Shown here: in pieces, positions 52,841 through 62,921 of the stretch
Layout of the letters: every line of letters starts with the position of its first letter
Position numbering within the stretch: the stretch's first letter is position 1
Origin: an uncultured Clostridia bacterium
GTDB lineage: Bacteria; Bacillota; Clostridia; Lutisporales; Lutisporaceae
Length of the DNA: 64,000 nt
Direction of reading: 5' to 3'
NCBI GenBank assembly: GCA_937930535.1
Contig: CALGKJ010000080.1
Location: 28,403 to 92,402, forward strand
Notes under the pieces: model-generated
What the model was told of the DNA's origin: nothing
Database searches by the model: none
Seen by the model: only the letters and a program-made list of their open reading frames with translations
Position numbers and translations under genes: made by a program

Positions 52841-53614
52841 GTGATAAAAGTTAAAGAAAATAAAAATATCTCCGTACTTTATGAAATTATAATGGCTATG
52901 TTAGCAATATCAGCAGTGTCAATTTCTTTTATGGATTTTACAGGGCATATATCTATTACATCCAACTTGCCATTTTATTGGATAGACTTAACTATACTAA
53001 TATTGTTTGCACTTGATTATTTAATTAGGCTGATTTTTTCGGCAGATAGAAAAAAGTTTTTCATTAGCAATTTGTTTGATTTGTTTGCTATTATACCTTT
53101 TAACTCAATATTCAGAGCATTTAGGTTTGTAAGATTATTAAGATTCACACGATTTGTTAGACTAATAAAAATGGCAAGAATACTTATTCTGTTGAAAAAA
53201 TTCACTTCAAGATTAGATGCTTTTGTAAAAACAAATGGTTTTATTTATATTCTATACCTTACAGTTATAACGATGCTTTTAGGCACTGTTAGCATTTATT
53301 ATTTTGAATTAAACCAGACTATTGACTCTTGCGCAGATGCTCTTTGGTGGAGCTTTGTTACTGTGACGACTGTTGGATATGGAGATATTTCTCCAATTAC
53401 AGCTCAAGGCAGGATCGTTGCTGCAATTTTAATGTTAGTTGGTATTGGATTCATTGGAATGCTTACAGGTACTATTGCTACATTCTTTATAAATATTAAG
53501 AAGACAAATCATATGCATTCACAGGAGCTTACTACAGTTGACTTAAGTGATCTGAGCAAGGAGGAGTATAGCGAAGTTTTAAGGTTTATTGAATTTGTAA
53601 AAAGTAGACGATAG
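52841..53614 (+). CDS. Voltage-gated-type potassium channel
   Basis: 257 residues with a six-helix channel layout. S1-S3 occupy about 15-65, followed by an S4 with regularly spaced arginines (RAFRFVRLLRFTRFVRLIKMAR, quoted in part: RFVRLLRFTRFVRLI). The pore region has the selectivity filter TVTTVGYGD near residues 172-181, followed by S6 and a charged C-terminal helix. It conducts K+ across the cytoplasmic membrane. Starts at a GTG (52841) behind a mediocre GGG-rich site. It is monocistronic, close to the ABC exporter genes. Confidence 0.9.
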   Translation: MIKVKENKNISVLYEIIMAMLAISAVSISFMDFTGHISITSNLPFYWIDLTILILFALDYLIRLIFSADRKKFFISNLFDLFAIIPFNSIFRAFRFVRLLRFTRFVRLIKMARILILLKKFTSRLDAFVKTNGFIYILYLTVITMLLGTVSIYYFELNQTIDSCADALWWSFVTVTTVGYGDISPITAQGRIVAAILMLVGIGFIGMLTGTIATFFINIKKTNHMHSQELTTVDLSDLSKEEYSEVLRFIEFVKSRR

Positions 53615-53683
53615 GGTCTTATTAAGCAAGTATATTGGAGTATAAACAGGTAATTAATACTAATGCTAATCAGGAGGAATAGA

Positions 53684-54601
53684 ATGAAGATACTTGAAAT
53701 AGAAGGTTTGACCAAATACTATGGCAGTACAAGAGTATTAAATAATATAAGCTTTAATATAGAGGATGGGGAGATAGTAGGACTCGTCGGACCTAATGGA
53801 GCTGGAAAAACAACAACCATTAAGGCAATAGCAAGCCTTATATTTTATAACGCTGGTACAATAAATATATGCGGATATAATCTGGCTAAGGAAAGGGAAA
53901 AAGCACTAGCAAAGATATCCTCCATAATAGAAAGCCCTGCTTTTTATGGCAATCTATCAGGAATAGAGCATTTAAACTTTATAAAAGACCTAAGGAAGGT
54001 TTCAAAAACCTCACTAGATAACATTATTGAGTTTATAGAGCTGAAGGATGCACTAAAAAAGAAGGTGCGGAAATATTCATTAGGTATGAAGCAAAGATTA
54101 GCATTGGGTATGGCACTATTGTCCGGGCCTAAGCTGCTTATACTAGATGAGCCTACCAACGGACTAGATCCTTCCGGAATATTGGATTTACGAGAATTTC
54201 TGATAAAAACTGCAAGAGAGCAAAAACTATCTATTCTCATTTCTTCTCATAATCTGGAGGAGCTGGACAAGCTGTGTGACAGAACCGTATTTATAAAAAA
54301 GGGAGAGATAATATCTGAGCTTAAGCATGAAGAAGTACTTGATTATGAAGAATATTGCTTTGCTACTGATAAAGCGGATGCTATAGGGGATGTATTATCA
54401 AAGCTTCCATATGTTATACATCATAGTATTAATACCAATGTGGTTTATGTTCAAATAGCTAAAAATCAATTAGGAGAGCTTATTACTGTATTATTACAGA
54501 ATAATATGAAATTTACTAATTTGCAATTTGTGAAAGCTACTATGGAGCATAAATACAAAGAGTTGTATTCGGAGGTTTTGTGTAATGAAAGAATTAGTTA
54601 A
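53684..54601 (+). CDS. ABC exporter ATPase (BcrA/CcmA-type)
   Basis: 305 residues: Walker A GPNGAGKTT, Q-loop, signature YSLGMKQRLALGMALLSGPKLLILDEPTNGLDP (read as LGMKQ and LILDEP), and switch His in SSHNLEEL. The C-terminal part (about 215-305) is typical of antibiotic-type exporters of the BcrA group. The ATG at 53684 follows CAGGAGGAATAG; an ATG at 53663 lies before this site. Its end overlaps the permease gene by 17 bp. Confidence 0.92.
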   Translation: MKILEIEGLTKYYGSTRVLNNISFNIEDGEIVGLVGPNGAGKTTTIKAIASLIFYNAGTINICGYNLAKEREKALAKISSIIESPAFYGNLSGIEHLNFIKDLRKVSKTSLDNIIEFIELKDALKKKVRKYSLGMKQRLALGMALLSGPKLLILDEPTNGLDPSGILDLREFLIKTAREQKLSILISSHNLEELDKLCDRTVFIKKGEIISELKHEEVLDYEEYCFATDKADAIGDVLSKLPYVIHHSINTNVVYVQIAKNQLGELITVLLQNNMKFTNLQFVKATMEHKYKELYSEVLCNERIS

Positions 54602-55778
54602 ATTTGAGTTAAGAAATTTTATAAAAAGAAAAAAGAATATTGTTGCTATATGTATTCTATTTATATTGTTACTAGCGTATGTACTTTTTTCCATGCAAAT
54701 AGAATCAAAAGTTCTTAGCTCTAATAAAACATATGAACAATCAAATTTAGAATCAGCACAACAAGAGTTAATACTTTTAAAATCAGAGCTTGAAAGATTG
54801 AAAGATAATAAAGATGCAGTGACACATTTGAAAAAAAATATTGAAGATGCTGAATTAAAAATAGACTTAAAAAGTGGTATAATACAGGCTATGAACACAA
54901 ATGACTGGCGTAAACAATTAAAGCTTCAAATAGAGTTAGATGAAGTACTGCTTCGTCAGGTAAAAGCAAAACAAATAATTGGACCAAGTGAAAATGAACT
55001 TTTAAAGAATATCTCTAAAAATAAATACCTGTCAGAAAGGGATATAAAACCCATAGTAGAAAGTTTTTCTATGGAAAGTCTTAATTTTATTAGGCTTATT
55101 ACTAAGGATATTTTTCCTTTGGTATTAGCAATATTTATTTTTATATTATGCTCTGATGTAGTATCAAAGGAGTTTGAAGAAGGTACTTATAAAATACTTT
55201 TTACACAGCCTATATCCAGAAAAAAAGTGTTATTAGCCAAATTTCTAACCTATTATTTAGTAACATTACTATTGGTGCTATCAATGGTGCTTATTATTTT
55301 CTTGTTATTGGGGCTTACCAAAGGCTTTGGGGATTTAAACTATCCTATTGAATATTTCAAAGGAAATACCATGATGTCAGCAAATATAAAGGACGTTGTT
55401 AAGGAAACAGCATTTATTACTATGAGAGAGTTTATAAAGTATGCGGGCTTATTTTATTTAATATATATATTGTTCCTCGTATCTTTTTCCATGCTAGCAT
55501 CCACATTATTTAGCAGCTCTTCAAGTTCTATAAGCTTTGCTATATTGATTTATGTTACAACGGTTACTATAAGTACAAAGATGGCTATATTAAATCCTAT
55601 AGCTCACCTAATACCCTTTACTTTTAATAATTTTGATGAGCTATTTAGCGGAAATCTTATAACAAGACTTGGAAATGGCAGTGCTACTATGATGATTGGG
55701 GGCATTGTTCTGCCAGTGTTTATTTTGGTTAATTATCTTATATCTAATCGTATTATATATAAGAGGGATATGGCTTAG
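54585..55778 (+). CDS. ABC-2 type exporter permease with coiled-coil insert
   Basis: 397 residues. The first membrane helix (about 18-35) is followed by an external region of about 140 residues with heptad-like Leu/Glu/Lys repeats (SAQQELILLKSELERLKDN), probably a coiled coil. Five further helices lie in the C-terminal half (about 170-395), including FILCSDVVSKEFEEGTYK and LPVFILVNYL. This is the ABC2_membrane layout with an extended loop. The substrate is unknown; it works with the ATPase encoded by the overlapping gene. Confidence 0.88.
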   Translation: MKELVKFELRNFIKRKKNIVAICILFILLLAYVLFSMQIESKVLSSNKTYEQSNLESAQQELILLKSELERLKDNKDAVTHLKKNIEDAELKIDLKSGIIQAMNTNDWRKQLKLQIELDEVLLRQVKAKQIIGPSENELLKNISKNKYLSERDIKPIVESFSMESLNFIRLITKDIFPLVLAIFIFILCSDVVSKEFEEGTYKILFTQPISRKKVLLAKFLTYYLVTLLLVLSMVLIIFLLLGLTKGFGDLNYPIEYFKGNTMMSANIKDVVKETAFITMREFIKYAGLFYLIYILFLVSFSMLASTLFSSSSSSISFAILIYVTTVTISTKMAILNPIAHLIPFTFNNFDELFSGNLITRLGNGSATMMIGGIVLPVFILVNYLISNRIIYKRDMA

Positions 55779-55863
55779 ATATTATTTTTAATGGGGATAT
55801 CAATAGAATTGGAAAGGGTAAAGCAGCAATATATGAGGGCTAATTATACATAATGATTTTTGA

Positions 55864-55974
55864 GGTTGCCCTAAGCTTCGCACTTACACAGAAGTGGGCA
55901 AGCTTAACTGTATACTTATAGATGACCCTATTCAAACCTTTGAGTTTGTGAGATATGGGAGGATTAAGGGGTAA
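55864..55974 (+). pseudogene. Short coding remnant
   Basis: An in-frame stretch of 36 codons ends in a stop and reads protein-like (KLRTYTEVGKLNCILIDDP, then FEFVRYGRIKG). It lacks any start or upstream reading frame. The family is not recognised. I consider it a possible leftover of a gene displaced before the restriction operon was placed here. The remaining bases of the 439-bp gap hold the terminator at 56006 and AT-rich sequence. Confidence 0.3.
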
Positions 55975-56005
55975 TGGGTCAAAATTGTATATAGATTGAT
56001 AATAT

Positions 56006-56029
56006 CACCCCTATAGGGTGGTTTTTTTT
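56006..56029 (+). terminator. Intrinsic terminator before the restriction operon
   Basis: The stem CACCC-CTATAG-GGTGG with a run of eight T. It isolates the hsd operon from the exporter genes. Confidence 0.7.
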
Positions 56030-56217
56030 ATGAAGTCATATGAGACTAAATTGAATTATAGATATGCTGTCTCTGTAAGACTTGCCTATCTATAGCATAT
56101 ATACTGCAAGAATAAAGGATAAATATTATAGAAAGAAACGAGCAAAACAATTATAATATGATTATAGCTATTTTAGATATCTACACCATATCAACGAAGC
56201 AAAAGAGGAGATAACAC

Positions 56218-58335
56218 ATGCAAAATATACATAAAATAGAAAAAGATTTATGGGAAGCGGCAGACCAGCTTAGAGCAAACTCAAAGCTTACTGCATCAGA
56301 ATACAGTATGCCTGTTTTGGGACTTATATTTTTAAGATATGCCTATAATAGATTCCTAATGGTAAAGGAACAAATAGAAAAAAGTCTACCCTCTCGAAAT
56401 GGCAAGAAAAGACCAATAACCAAGGAGGACTTTGAAAGCAAAAGTGCCATATATCTACCCCAAAAGGCAAGATATGAACACCTAGCAAGCCTGACAGAAG
56501 GCGAAGATATAGGCAAAGCCATCAACGAAGCTATGAAGGCAATAGAAGACGAATACGAAATACTCAGAGGCTCACTGCCTACAAACTATACAATATTTGA
56601 TAACACACTGCTGTTTGAGCTAATAAGAAAGTTCGACAGTGCAGAGCTGAGAAATGCCAAGGGTGACGTAATAGGCAGAATATACGAATACTTCCTAAAC
56701 AAATTTGCTATGACAGGAGCACAGGAGGGCGGAGAGTTCTTCACTCCCATATCCCTAGTACAAATGATAGTAAACGTTATAGAGCCCGAAAAAGGTATAG
56801 TACTAGACCCAGCCTGCGGAAGTGCCGGCATGTTTGTACAGACAGGACACTTTATCGAAAGTCATGGACACAATGCCAATGACAAGGTAACCTTCTACGG
56901 ACAAGAAAAAGCAGAGCTTAATACCAAGCTGGCAAGAATGAATCTGGCAGTACACGGCTTGGAGGGCAAAATACTAGAAGGTAATACCTTTTACGAAGAT
57001 AAGCATGAGCTGTTAGGCAAGTGTGACTACGTAATGGCAAATCCGCCCTTTAATGTAGACGGAGTAGACAGCAAAAAAATAATAACAGACCCAAGACTGC
57101 CCTTTGGACTGCCAGGAACAAATAAAAAATCCAATATGGTAAGCAATGGAAACTACTTATGGATACAATACTTCTATGCATATCTAAACGAAACAGGAAG
57201 AGCAGGTTTCGTAATGGCAAGCTCAGCTACAGATGCAGGACATGGAGAAAAGGACATAAGACAAAGGCTGATAACAACAAAGCACGTTGATGTTATTATA
57301 TCCATAGGCAACAACTTCTTCTATACAAAGAGCTTACCCTGTACCCTATGGTTTTTTGATAAAAACAAGATAGAGCAAAACAAAGATAAAATACTGATGA
57401 TAGATGCAAGAAACATATTCAGAAAGGTCACAAGAACCATCAATGACTTTTCACCAGAACAGCTTAAAAACCTAACAGCAATAGTATGGCTGTACAGGGG
57501 ACAAAGTCAAAGATACCTAGAGCTGATAGCTGAATATATCCATGAATATACAAGCAATACCAATATCATAGACCAAAAGGCAAGACCCTTTGAAGACAGA
57601 CTTGAAGCACTAGCAGAACAGCTAGACGGCTTTAACTCATATAAGCTGATATCAAAGGAAAATGAAGCAGTAAGAAAGGAATACTACAATAAACTAAAAC
57701 AGCTTCAAATAGACATAGACAGCTATTATTCTAAAAAACAATGTCTTAACAAGGAAGCAGAAGCCTATATAAGCTGGCTAAACCAAAACAGCATAAAAAA
57801 TTATGAAGCAGCAGAACAAGCAAACAATATGCAAAAACAACAATATCAAGCCTTTGCAGATATATCAACAAGCCTTAAGGCACTGATAAAGGATATAGAC
57901 CATATCTACAAGGAAACAAACACCCTAATAGACAAGGCAGAAAAAGAACTAGAAGCCAAAAAAAGTAATAAATGGAACACAAGAACAGTAAGAGAACATA
58001 GAAAGCAAATAGAAGAAGACAAAAAAGAATATATAGACCTATTAAAAGAAATAAATTATCACTATGCCCAAGTAAAATGGCTTCAAAGTAGATTTGACAA
58101 TGCAGTATTCCAAGACATAGAAGGCTTATGTAAGCTGGTGGATATTGAGGACATACAAAACAACGATTGGAGCTTAACCCCTGGAAGATACGTAGGAGTA
58201 GCCCAAGCAGCAGACGAGGATTTTGACTTTGGAGCAAGACTAAGAGAAATACAAATAGAGCTGGACGGGTTAAATGAGGAAGCTTTTGAATTGGCTAAGG
58301 TGATAAAGCGTAACTTTGAGGAGTTAGGAATATGA
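56218..58335 (+). CDS. hsdM: Type I restriction-modification methyltransferase subunit HsdM
   Basis: 705 residues, modification subunit making N6-methyladenine with HsdS. An N-terminal HsdM helical domain (WEAADQLRANSKLTASEY) is followed by the SAM motif I LDPACGSAGMF near residue 198 and the catalytic NPPF near 275. It is longer than the usual 500 or so residues. The extra part (about 440-640) is charged, Gln/Lys/Glu-rich and helical, likely coiled-coil. The codon use is strongly A-rich. The ATG at 56218 follows AGAGGAGATAA. The stop overlaps the hsdS start (ATGA). Confidence 0.95.
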   Translation: MQNIHKIEKDLWEAADQLRANSKLTASEYSMPVLGLIFLRYAYNRFLMVKEQIEKSLPSRNGKKRPITKEDFESKSAIYLPQKARYEHLASLTEGEDIGKAINEAMKAIEDEYEILRGSLPTNYTIFDNTLLFELIRKFDSAELRNAKGDVIGRIYEYFLNKFAMTGAQEGGEFFTPISLVQMIVNVIEPEKGIVLDPACGSAGMFVQTGHFIESHGHNANDKVTFYGQEKAELNTKLARMNLAVHGLEGKILEGNTFYEDKHELLGKCDYVMANPPFNVDGVDSKKIITDPRLPFGLPGTNKKSNMVSNGNYLWIQYFYAYLNETGRAGFVMASSATDAGHGEKDIRQRLITTKHVDVIISIGNNFFYTKSLPCTLWFFDKNKIEQNKDKILMIDARNIFRKVTRTINDFSPEQLKNLTAIVWLYRGQSQRYLELIAEYIHEYTSNTNIIDQKARPFEDRLEALAEQLDGFNSYKLISKENEAVRKEYYNKLKQLQIDIDSYYSKKQCLNKEAEAYISWLNQNSIKNYEAAEQANNMQKQQYQAFADISTSLKALIKDIDHIYKETNTLIDKAEKELEAKKSNKWNTRTVREHRKQIEEDKKEYIDLLKEINYHYAQVKWLQSRFDNAVFQDIEGLCKLVDIEDIQNNDWSLTPGRYVGVAQAADEDFDFGARLREIQIELDGLNEEAFELAKVIKRNFEELGI

Positions 58336-59459
58336 AAACGATTCTATTTAAAGACTTTATTAAACTACAGAGAGGATTCGACCTGCCCAAAAGCCAATTT
58401 ATATCTGGAATCATTCCAGTAGTAGGATCTACAAGTATATTAGGGTATCACAATGAAGCTAAGGCAAAAGGACCGGGGGTAGTAACAGGCAGGTCAGGGA
58501 CACTGGGGGTAATCCAATATATAGATGCTGATTATTGGCCTCATAATACATCTTTATGGGTAAAGGATTTTATGGGCAACAATCCTAAATTTGTATACTA
58601 CATGCTTAGGTGCATGGATTTGAGTAAGTATAATAGTGGGGGAGCCGTACCTACTCTAAATAGAAATGTTTTAGATAATATAGAGTTGCGGATACCTATT
58701 ATAGATATTCAAAACAAGATAGTAAATATTATCTCTAAATACGATGACTTAATAGAAAACAACCTCAAAAGAATAAAGCTGCTAGAAGAAACAGCAGAGC
58801 TTTTATATAAAGAATGGTTTGTTAACTTTAGATTCCCAGAATATGAAAAGTGTGAATTTGTTGATGGAATACCAGAGGGATGGGAGAAATGCCGTTTAAT
58901 TGATATTGTTACGACTCAATATGGATTTACAGAAAGCTCATTGGAAGAAGATACAGGTGTTAAATATTTGAGGGGAACAGATATTAATAAATCTAGTTAT
59001 ATTAATTGGGCAACTGTACCATGGTGCAATATTAACGAAGAAGAAATAAATAAATATCGATTAAACAAATATGATATTGTTGTGATAAGGATGGCTGACC
59101 CAGGTAAAGTAGGTATTATAGAGAGTGATATTAAAGCAGTATTTGCTTCATATCTAATACGGCTGAATATTAAATGTGATTTTCTTAAGCCATATTACTT
59201 ATTTTATTTTCTTAATTCAAATTATTATCAACAATTTATATCACAAGCGAGTACAGGTGCTACAAGAAAAAGTGCTAATGCAAAATTAATTACAGATGTA
59301 GATATTATTATTGCCCCAAAAGAAATAATTGAGCAATTTGAACTACGAGTTACCAATTTAAGGGAAATGTTGAATAATCTTTTGCAACAAAATCAAAGCC
59401 TAAAGCAAGCCAGAGACATCCTAATACCAAAACTAATTAAGGGGGAAATTGAGGTTTGA
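58332..59459 (+). CDS. hsdS: Type I restriction-modification specificity subunit HsdS
   Basis: 375 residues with two target-recognition domains separated and closed by conserved helices. TRD1 (about 1-130: LQRGFDLPKSQF, VVTGRSGTLG, GGAVPTLNRNVL), central helix (ENNLKRIKLLEETAELLYKEW), TRD2 (about 185-335: TTQYGFTESS, ASTGATRKSANAKLI) and a distal helix (LREMLNNLLQQNQSLKQARD). It sets the two halves of the DNA target. The base composition of the TRDs is less A-rich and more T-rich than the helices and the hsdM/hsdR genes, suggesting domain exchange. Overlaps both neighbours by 4 bp. Confidence 0.95.
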   Translation: MKTILFKDFIKLQRGFDLPKSQFISGIIPVVGSTSILGYHNEAKAKGPGVVTGRSGTLGVIQYIDADYWPHNTSLWVKDFMGNNPKFVYYMLRCMDLSKYNSGGAVPTLNRNVLDNIELRIPIIDIQNKIVNIISKYDDLIENNLKRIKLLEETAELLYKEWFVNFRFPEYEKCEFVDGIPEGWEKCRLIDIVTTQYGFTESSLEEDTGVKYLRGTDINKSSYINWATVPWCNINEEEINKYRLNKYDIVVIRMADPGKVGIIESDIKAVFASYLIRLNIKCDFLKPYYLFYFLNSNYYQQFISQASTGATRKSANAKLITDVDIIIAPKEIIEQFELRVTNLREMLNNLLQQNQSLKQARDILIPKLIKGEIEV

Positions 59460-62400
59460 GTAGAGAATATTCAGAAGATGGATTAGTACAAAGAACCACC
59501 ATAGACTATTTCAAATATAACCTCGATTGGAACACTGCATATGCCTTCAATACAGAAAAATTCGGAGCACAGGGTACATTTGGAAGAAAGTCAGAAAAGG
59601 AAGTAGTGCTGGTAAAATATTTAAAACCAGCACTTAAGGAACTTAATCCTAACCTGCCAGAGGAAGCCTATGACAAGGCAATAGAAAAAATAACAGAAAA
59701 CAACATATCCAAATCCCTAATAGATATGAACAAAGAAAAATACAAAATGTTCAAGGAAGGTGTAAAGGTAGAGTTTAAGACCAAGGACGGAAAGCTGCAA
59801 GAGCAAAAGCTTCAAATATTCAATTTTAATGAGCCTGACAAAAACCACTTCCTAGCTGTCAGAGAGCTGTGGATACAAGGAAGCCTATACAAAAGAAGAG
59901 CAGACATAGTAGGCTTTGTAAACGGAATACCCCTTCTGTTTATTGAGCTTAAAAATGTACACAAAGACATAAAAGCAGCTTATGAAAACAACCTTACAGA
60001 CTACAAGGACACTATACCCATTCTATTCAATTACAATGCCTTTGTCATACTAAGCAATGGCATAGAAGGCAGAGTAGGAGCAGTAACCAGCAAGTACGAA
60101 TACTTTGCAGAATGGAAGAGACTAGCGGAGGAAGAGGAAGGCTCAGTAGACTTTGAAACCATGCTTAAGGGTATGTGTACCAAGGAAAACTTTATGGATA
60201 TATTTGAAAACTTTATACTATTTGATGACAGCTCAGGCAAGCTGGCAAAGATAGTAGCCCGCAACCATCAATATCTAGGGGTTAATAGAGCAGCAGAATC
60301 CTTCAAGCAAGCCAAAGCCGCCAAAAGCACCAAAGTAGGAGTATTCTGGCACACCCAAGGAAGCGGAAAATCATACTCCATAGTGTTCTTTTGTCAAAAG
60401 GTACTAAGAAAAATAAAAGGCAACCACTCTTTTGTAATAGTTACAGACAGAAAAGAGCTGGACGAACAAATATACAAAACCTTTGTAGGAACAGAAGCAG
60501 TAAAACAAAACAACAACATATGGGCATCAGGCAGTAAGCATTTGACAAAGCTTCTAAGTCAGAATAATAGGTATATTTTTACACTAATACACAAATTTAA
60601 TGAAAAGGTATTAGAAGCATATCCCAACAGCGAGGATGTAATAGTTATATCTGACGAAGCACACAGAACCCAATACGGATTACTGGCTGAAAACATGAGA
60701 CGAGCACTGCCCGATGCAAAATATCTAGGCTTTACAGGTACACCTTTGCTAAGCGGTGATGAGCTGACCAAGGAATACTTTGGAGACTATGTATCCATAT
60801 ACGATTTTGACAGAGCTGTAAAGGATAAGGCTACAGTACCCCTATACTATGAAAGCAGAGGAGAAAAGCTAGGTATAGTAGACCCAGCACTAAACTCCAA
60901 GCTATACGAAAAAATAGACGAATTTGACCTAAGTGATGAACAGGAAGAAAAGCTGAGAAGAGCCTTAGCTCATGAATATCACGTATTAACAAGCAACGAA
61001 AGATTGGACAAAATAGCCAAGGATTTGGTAGAACACTATTCTACAATGTGGGAAAGCGGTAAGGCTATGCTAGTCTGTCTGGATAAGGTTACATGTGTAA
61101 GAATGTACAACCTGATAGATAAGTACTGGAAGGAAAAGATAAAAGCAGAAGAGAAGGCACTTAAGCATTGTATTGATGAACAGGATGAAGCCGACAAAAG
61201 GAAGCACCTGAACTGGCTCAAGGAAACCGAATATGCAGTAGTAGTAAGCGAAGAACAAAACGAAGTCAAAACCTTTGAAAAGTGGGGATTAGATATAAAG
61301 CCCCACAGAGAAAAAATAAAAAAAGGCATAAAAAGACAAGGCATAGATCAATACAGGGACTTGGCAACAGACTACAAAGACCCAGAAAGCCCCTTTAGAT
61401 TAGCAATAGTATGTGCTATGTGGCTTACAGGCTTTGATGTCAAAAGCTTATCAATATTGTACCTAGACAAAATACTGAAAGAGCATACACTAATGCAGAC
61501 AATAGCAAGAGCAAATCGTGTATTTGAGGGCAAAAATAACGGGCTTATAGTTGACTATATAGGAGTATTAAAGAATCTTAGACAAGCACTATCCAAATAT
61601 GGAAAAGGCAGTAATGGACAAGGTGACGATACTACTCCAACAACAACACCAGCCAAAACAGAAGAAGAGCATTTTAATGAGCTGTGCGACATAATAAAGC
61701 AAACTAAGAAGCATCTTAAATCCCTGAACTATGATTTAGACAAGCTGGTCAAATGCAGTAATGGATTTGCACGGATTAAGCTGATAAAAGATGCCAAGGA
61801 AGCAATATACACAAGCAGAGAAGCCAAGAAAAAATATGAAATACTAGCAAGAGAAGTAATAAAAAAATATAAGGCATGTCTGTACCATGAGAAAATTGAC
61901 AGCCATACACCATACAAAAACGCTATAGAAATAATATATAAAAAGATATTAGAAGTAAAGCTGGCTGATGATATTACAGCAATAATAAAGGAGCTTCACC
62001 TAATAGTTGACGAAGCAATCAGAGCAGAAAAATCCTATGAACACCCTGCGGAAGAAGAAAAAATATTTGACATAAGCAATATAGACTTTGACAGGCTGAA
62101 AGTGGAATTTGCAAAGAATGAAAGAAAAAACACCATACTCCATAATATGCAGGAACAAATAGATAAAAGGCTGGAAAAGATGCTGCGACAAAACCCCACA
62201 AGAATGGACTACTATCAAAGGTATCAAAAGATAATAGAGGACTATAACAAAGAAAAAGACAGAGTAACAATAGAAAAGACCTTTGAGGAGCTATTAAAAT
62301 TTGTAAATGACTTAAGCAAAGAAGAAAATAGAGCTGCCAAGGAAGGGCTGACAGAAGAATACCTAGTGGTATTTGATTTATTGAAAAAGCCTACTCTTTC

Positions 62401-62659
62401 TACTAGGGAAAGAGATAAGGTAAAAAATTTGAGCAAAGAGCTGCTGGAAAAATTAAAAACAATCATATCAGAAATAGATAACTGGAAAGAAAAAACCCAA
62501 AGCCAGTCAAAGGTCAAGAATGAAATATACGATTATCTATTTACACATTTGCCAGAGTCCTATGAAGATTATGAAATAGAAGAGAGAAAGGAAAAAGTAT
62601 ACGATCATTTTTTCTTTAGCTATAAAGATATAAGCTGCAATGTATATGCACAGTATTAA
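59456..62659 (+). CDS. hsdR: Type I restriction endonuclease subunit HsdR
   Basis: 1067 residues, DNA-translocating and cleaving subunit. The N-terminal PD-(D/E)XK nuclease has ADIVGFVNGIPLLFIELKN (D and E-x-K), followed by helicase domains: Walker A HTQGSGKSY, DEAH in ISDEAHRTQYG near residue 402, GFTGTPL, and motif V/VI region TLMQTIARANRVFEGK. A C-terminal helical part of about 300 residues contacts the methyltransferase. All catalytic motifs are intact, so the system appears active. It starts at a TTG overlapping the hsdS stop, which is unusual but supported by coupling. Confidence 0.96.
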   Translation: MSREYSEDGLVQRTTIDYFKYNLDWNTAYAFNTEKFGAQGTFGRKSEKEVVLVKYLKPALKELNPNLPEEAYDKAIEKITENNISKSLIDMNKEKYKMFKEGVKVEFKTKDGKLQEQKLQIFNFNEPDKNHFLAVRELWIQGSLYKRRADIVGFVNGIPLLFIELKNVHKDIKAAYENNLTDYKDTIPILFNYNAFVILSNGIEGRVGAVTSKYEYFAEWKRLAEEEEGSVDFETMLKGMCTKENFMDIFENFILFDDSSGKLAKIVARNHQYLGVNRAAESFKQAKAAKSTKVGVFWHTQGSGKSYSIVFFCQKVLRKIKGNHSFVIVTDRKELDEQIYKTFVGTEAVKQNNNIWASGSKHLTKLLSQNNRYIFTLIHKFNEKVLEAYPNSEDVIVISDEAHRTQYGLLAENMRRALPDAKYLGFTGTPLLSGDELTKEYFGDYVSIYDFDRAVKDKATVPLYYESRGEKLGIVDPALNSKLYEKIDEFDLSDEQEEKLRRALAHEYHVLTSNERLDKIAKDLVEHYSTMWESGKAMLVCLDKVTCVRMYNLIDKYWKEKIKAEEKALKHCIDEQDEADKRKHLNWLKETEYAVVVSEEQNEVKTFEKWGLDIKPHREKIKKGIKRQGIDQYRDLATDYKDPESPFRLAIVCAMWLTGFDVKSLSILYLDKILKEHTLMQTIARANRVFEGKNNGLIVDYIGVLKNLRQALSKYGKGSNGQGDDTTPTTTPAKTEEEHFNELCDIIKQTKKHLKSLNYDLDKLVKCSNGFARIKLIKDAKEAIYTSREAKKKYEILAREVIKKYKACLYHEKIDSHTPYKNAIEIIYKKILEVKLADDITAIIKELHLIVDEAIRAEKSYEHPAEEEKIFDISNIDFDRLKVEFAKNERKNTILHNMQEQIDKRLEKMLRQNPTRMDYYQRYQKIIEDYNKEKDRVTIEKTFEELLKFVNDLSKEENRAAKEGLTEEYLVVFDLLKKPTLSTRERDKVKNLSKELLEKLKTIISEIDNWKEKTQSQSKVKNEIYDYLFTHLPESYEDYEIEERKEKVYDHFFFSYKDISCNVYAQY

Positions 62660-62791
62660 GCTATTAATAATAGGTATATTATAATTAATTGCGGCATCTG
62701 GTGTAAAGTATCATATAACACCACATTGCTTCCAAACATATAACATTCAAATACTAAAAATACTCCTTTGCCCCAAATTACACTGGAAATA

Positions 62792-62829
62792 TTTACACAA
62801 CCCCCTATATGTAATATAATTACATATAG
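62792..62829 (+). promoter_or_regulatory. Promoter overlaid by a palindromic operator, ahead of the TPR gene
   Basis: -35 TTTACA (62792-62797), a 17-bp spacer and a perfect -10 TATAAT (62815-62820). The -10 lies in the middle of a perfect inverted repeat of two 11-bp arms, CTATATGTAAT (62805-62815) and ATTACATATAG (62819-62829), with a 3-nt centre. A dimeric regulator bound there would cover the -10. The binder is unknown; the downstream gene's product is one candidate. Confidence 0.7.
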
Positions 62830-62921
62830 TACAAAACAAGCCAAACATATCTACTAAAAACTTACTGGCACATAGTTTTACAAAATTATATAATTAAAAT
62901 ATCGATTGATGGGGTGTTGAG

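Noticed and set aside
56218..62659. New defence system around the hsd genes
   Set aside because: All three genes have the normal motifs and order of a type I restriction-modification system, and no extra defence gene is embedded.
62660..62791. Terminator after hsdR
   Set aside because: TGGTGT and ACACCA can pair near 62699-62725, but there is no T run, so I do not call it a terminator.
62805..62829. Second WalR box at the TPR gene
   Set aside because: TGTAAT occurs, but as an inverted repeat with ATTACA and not as a direct repeat with 5-nt spacing.
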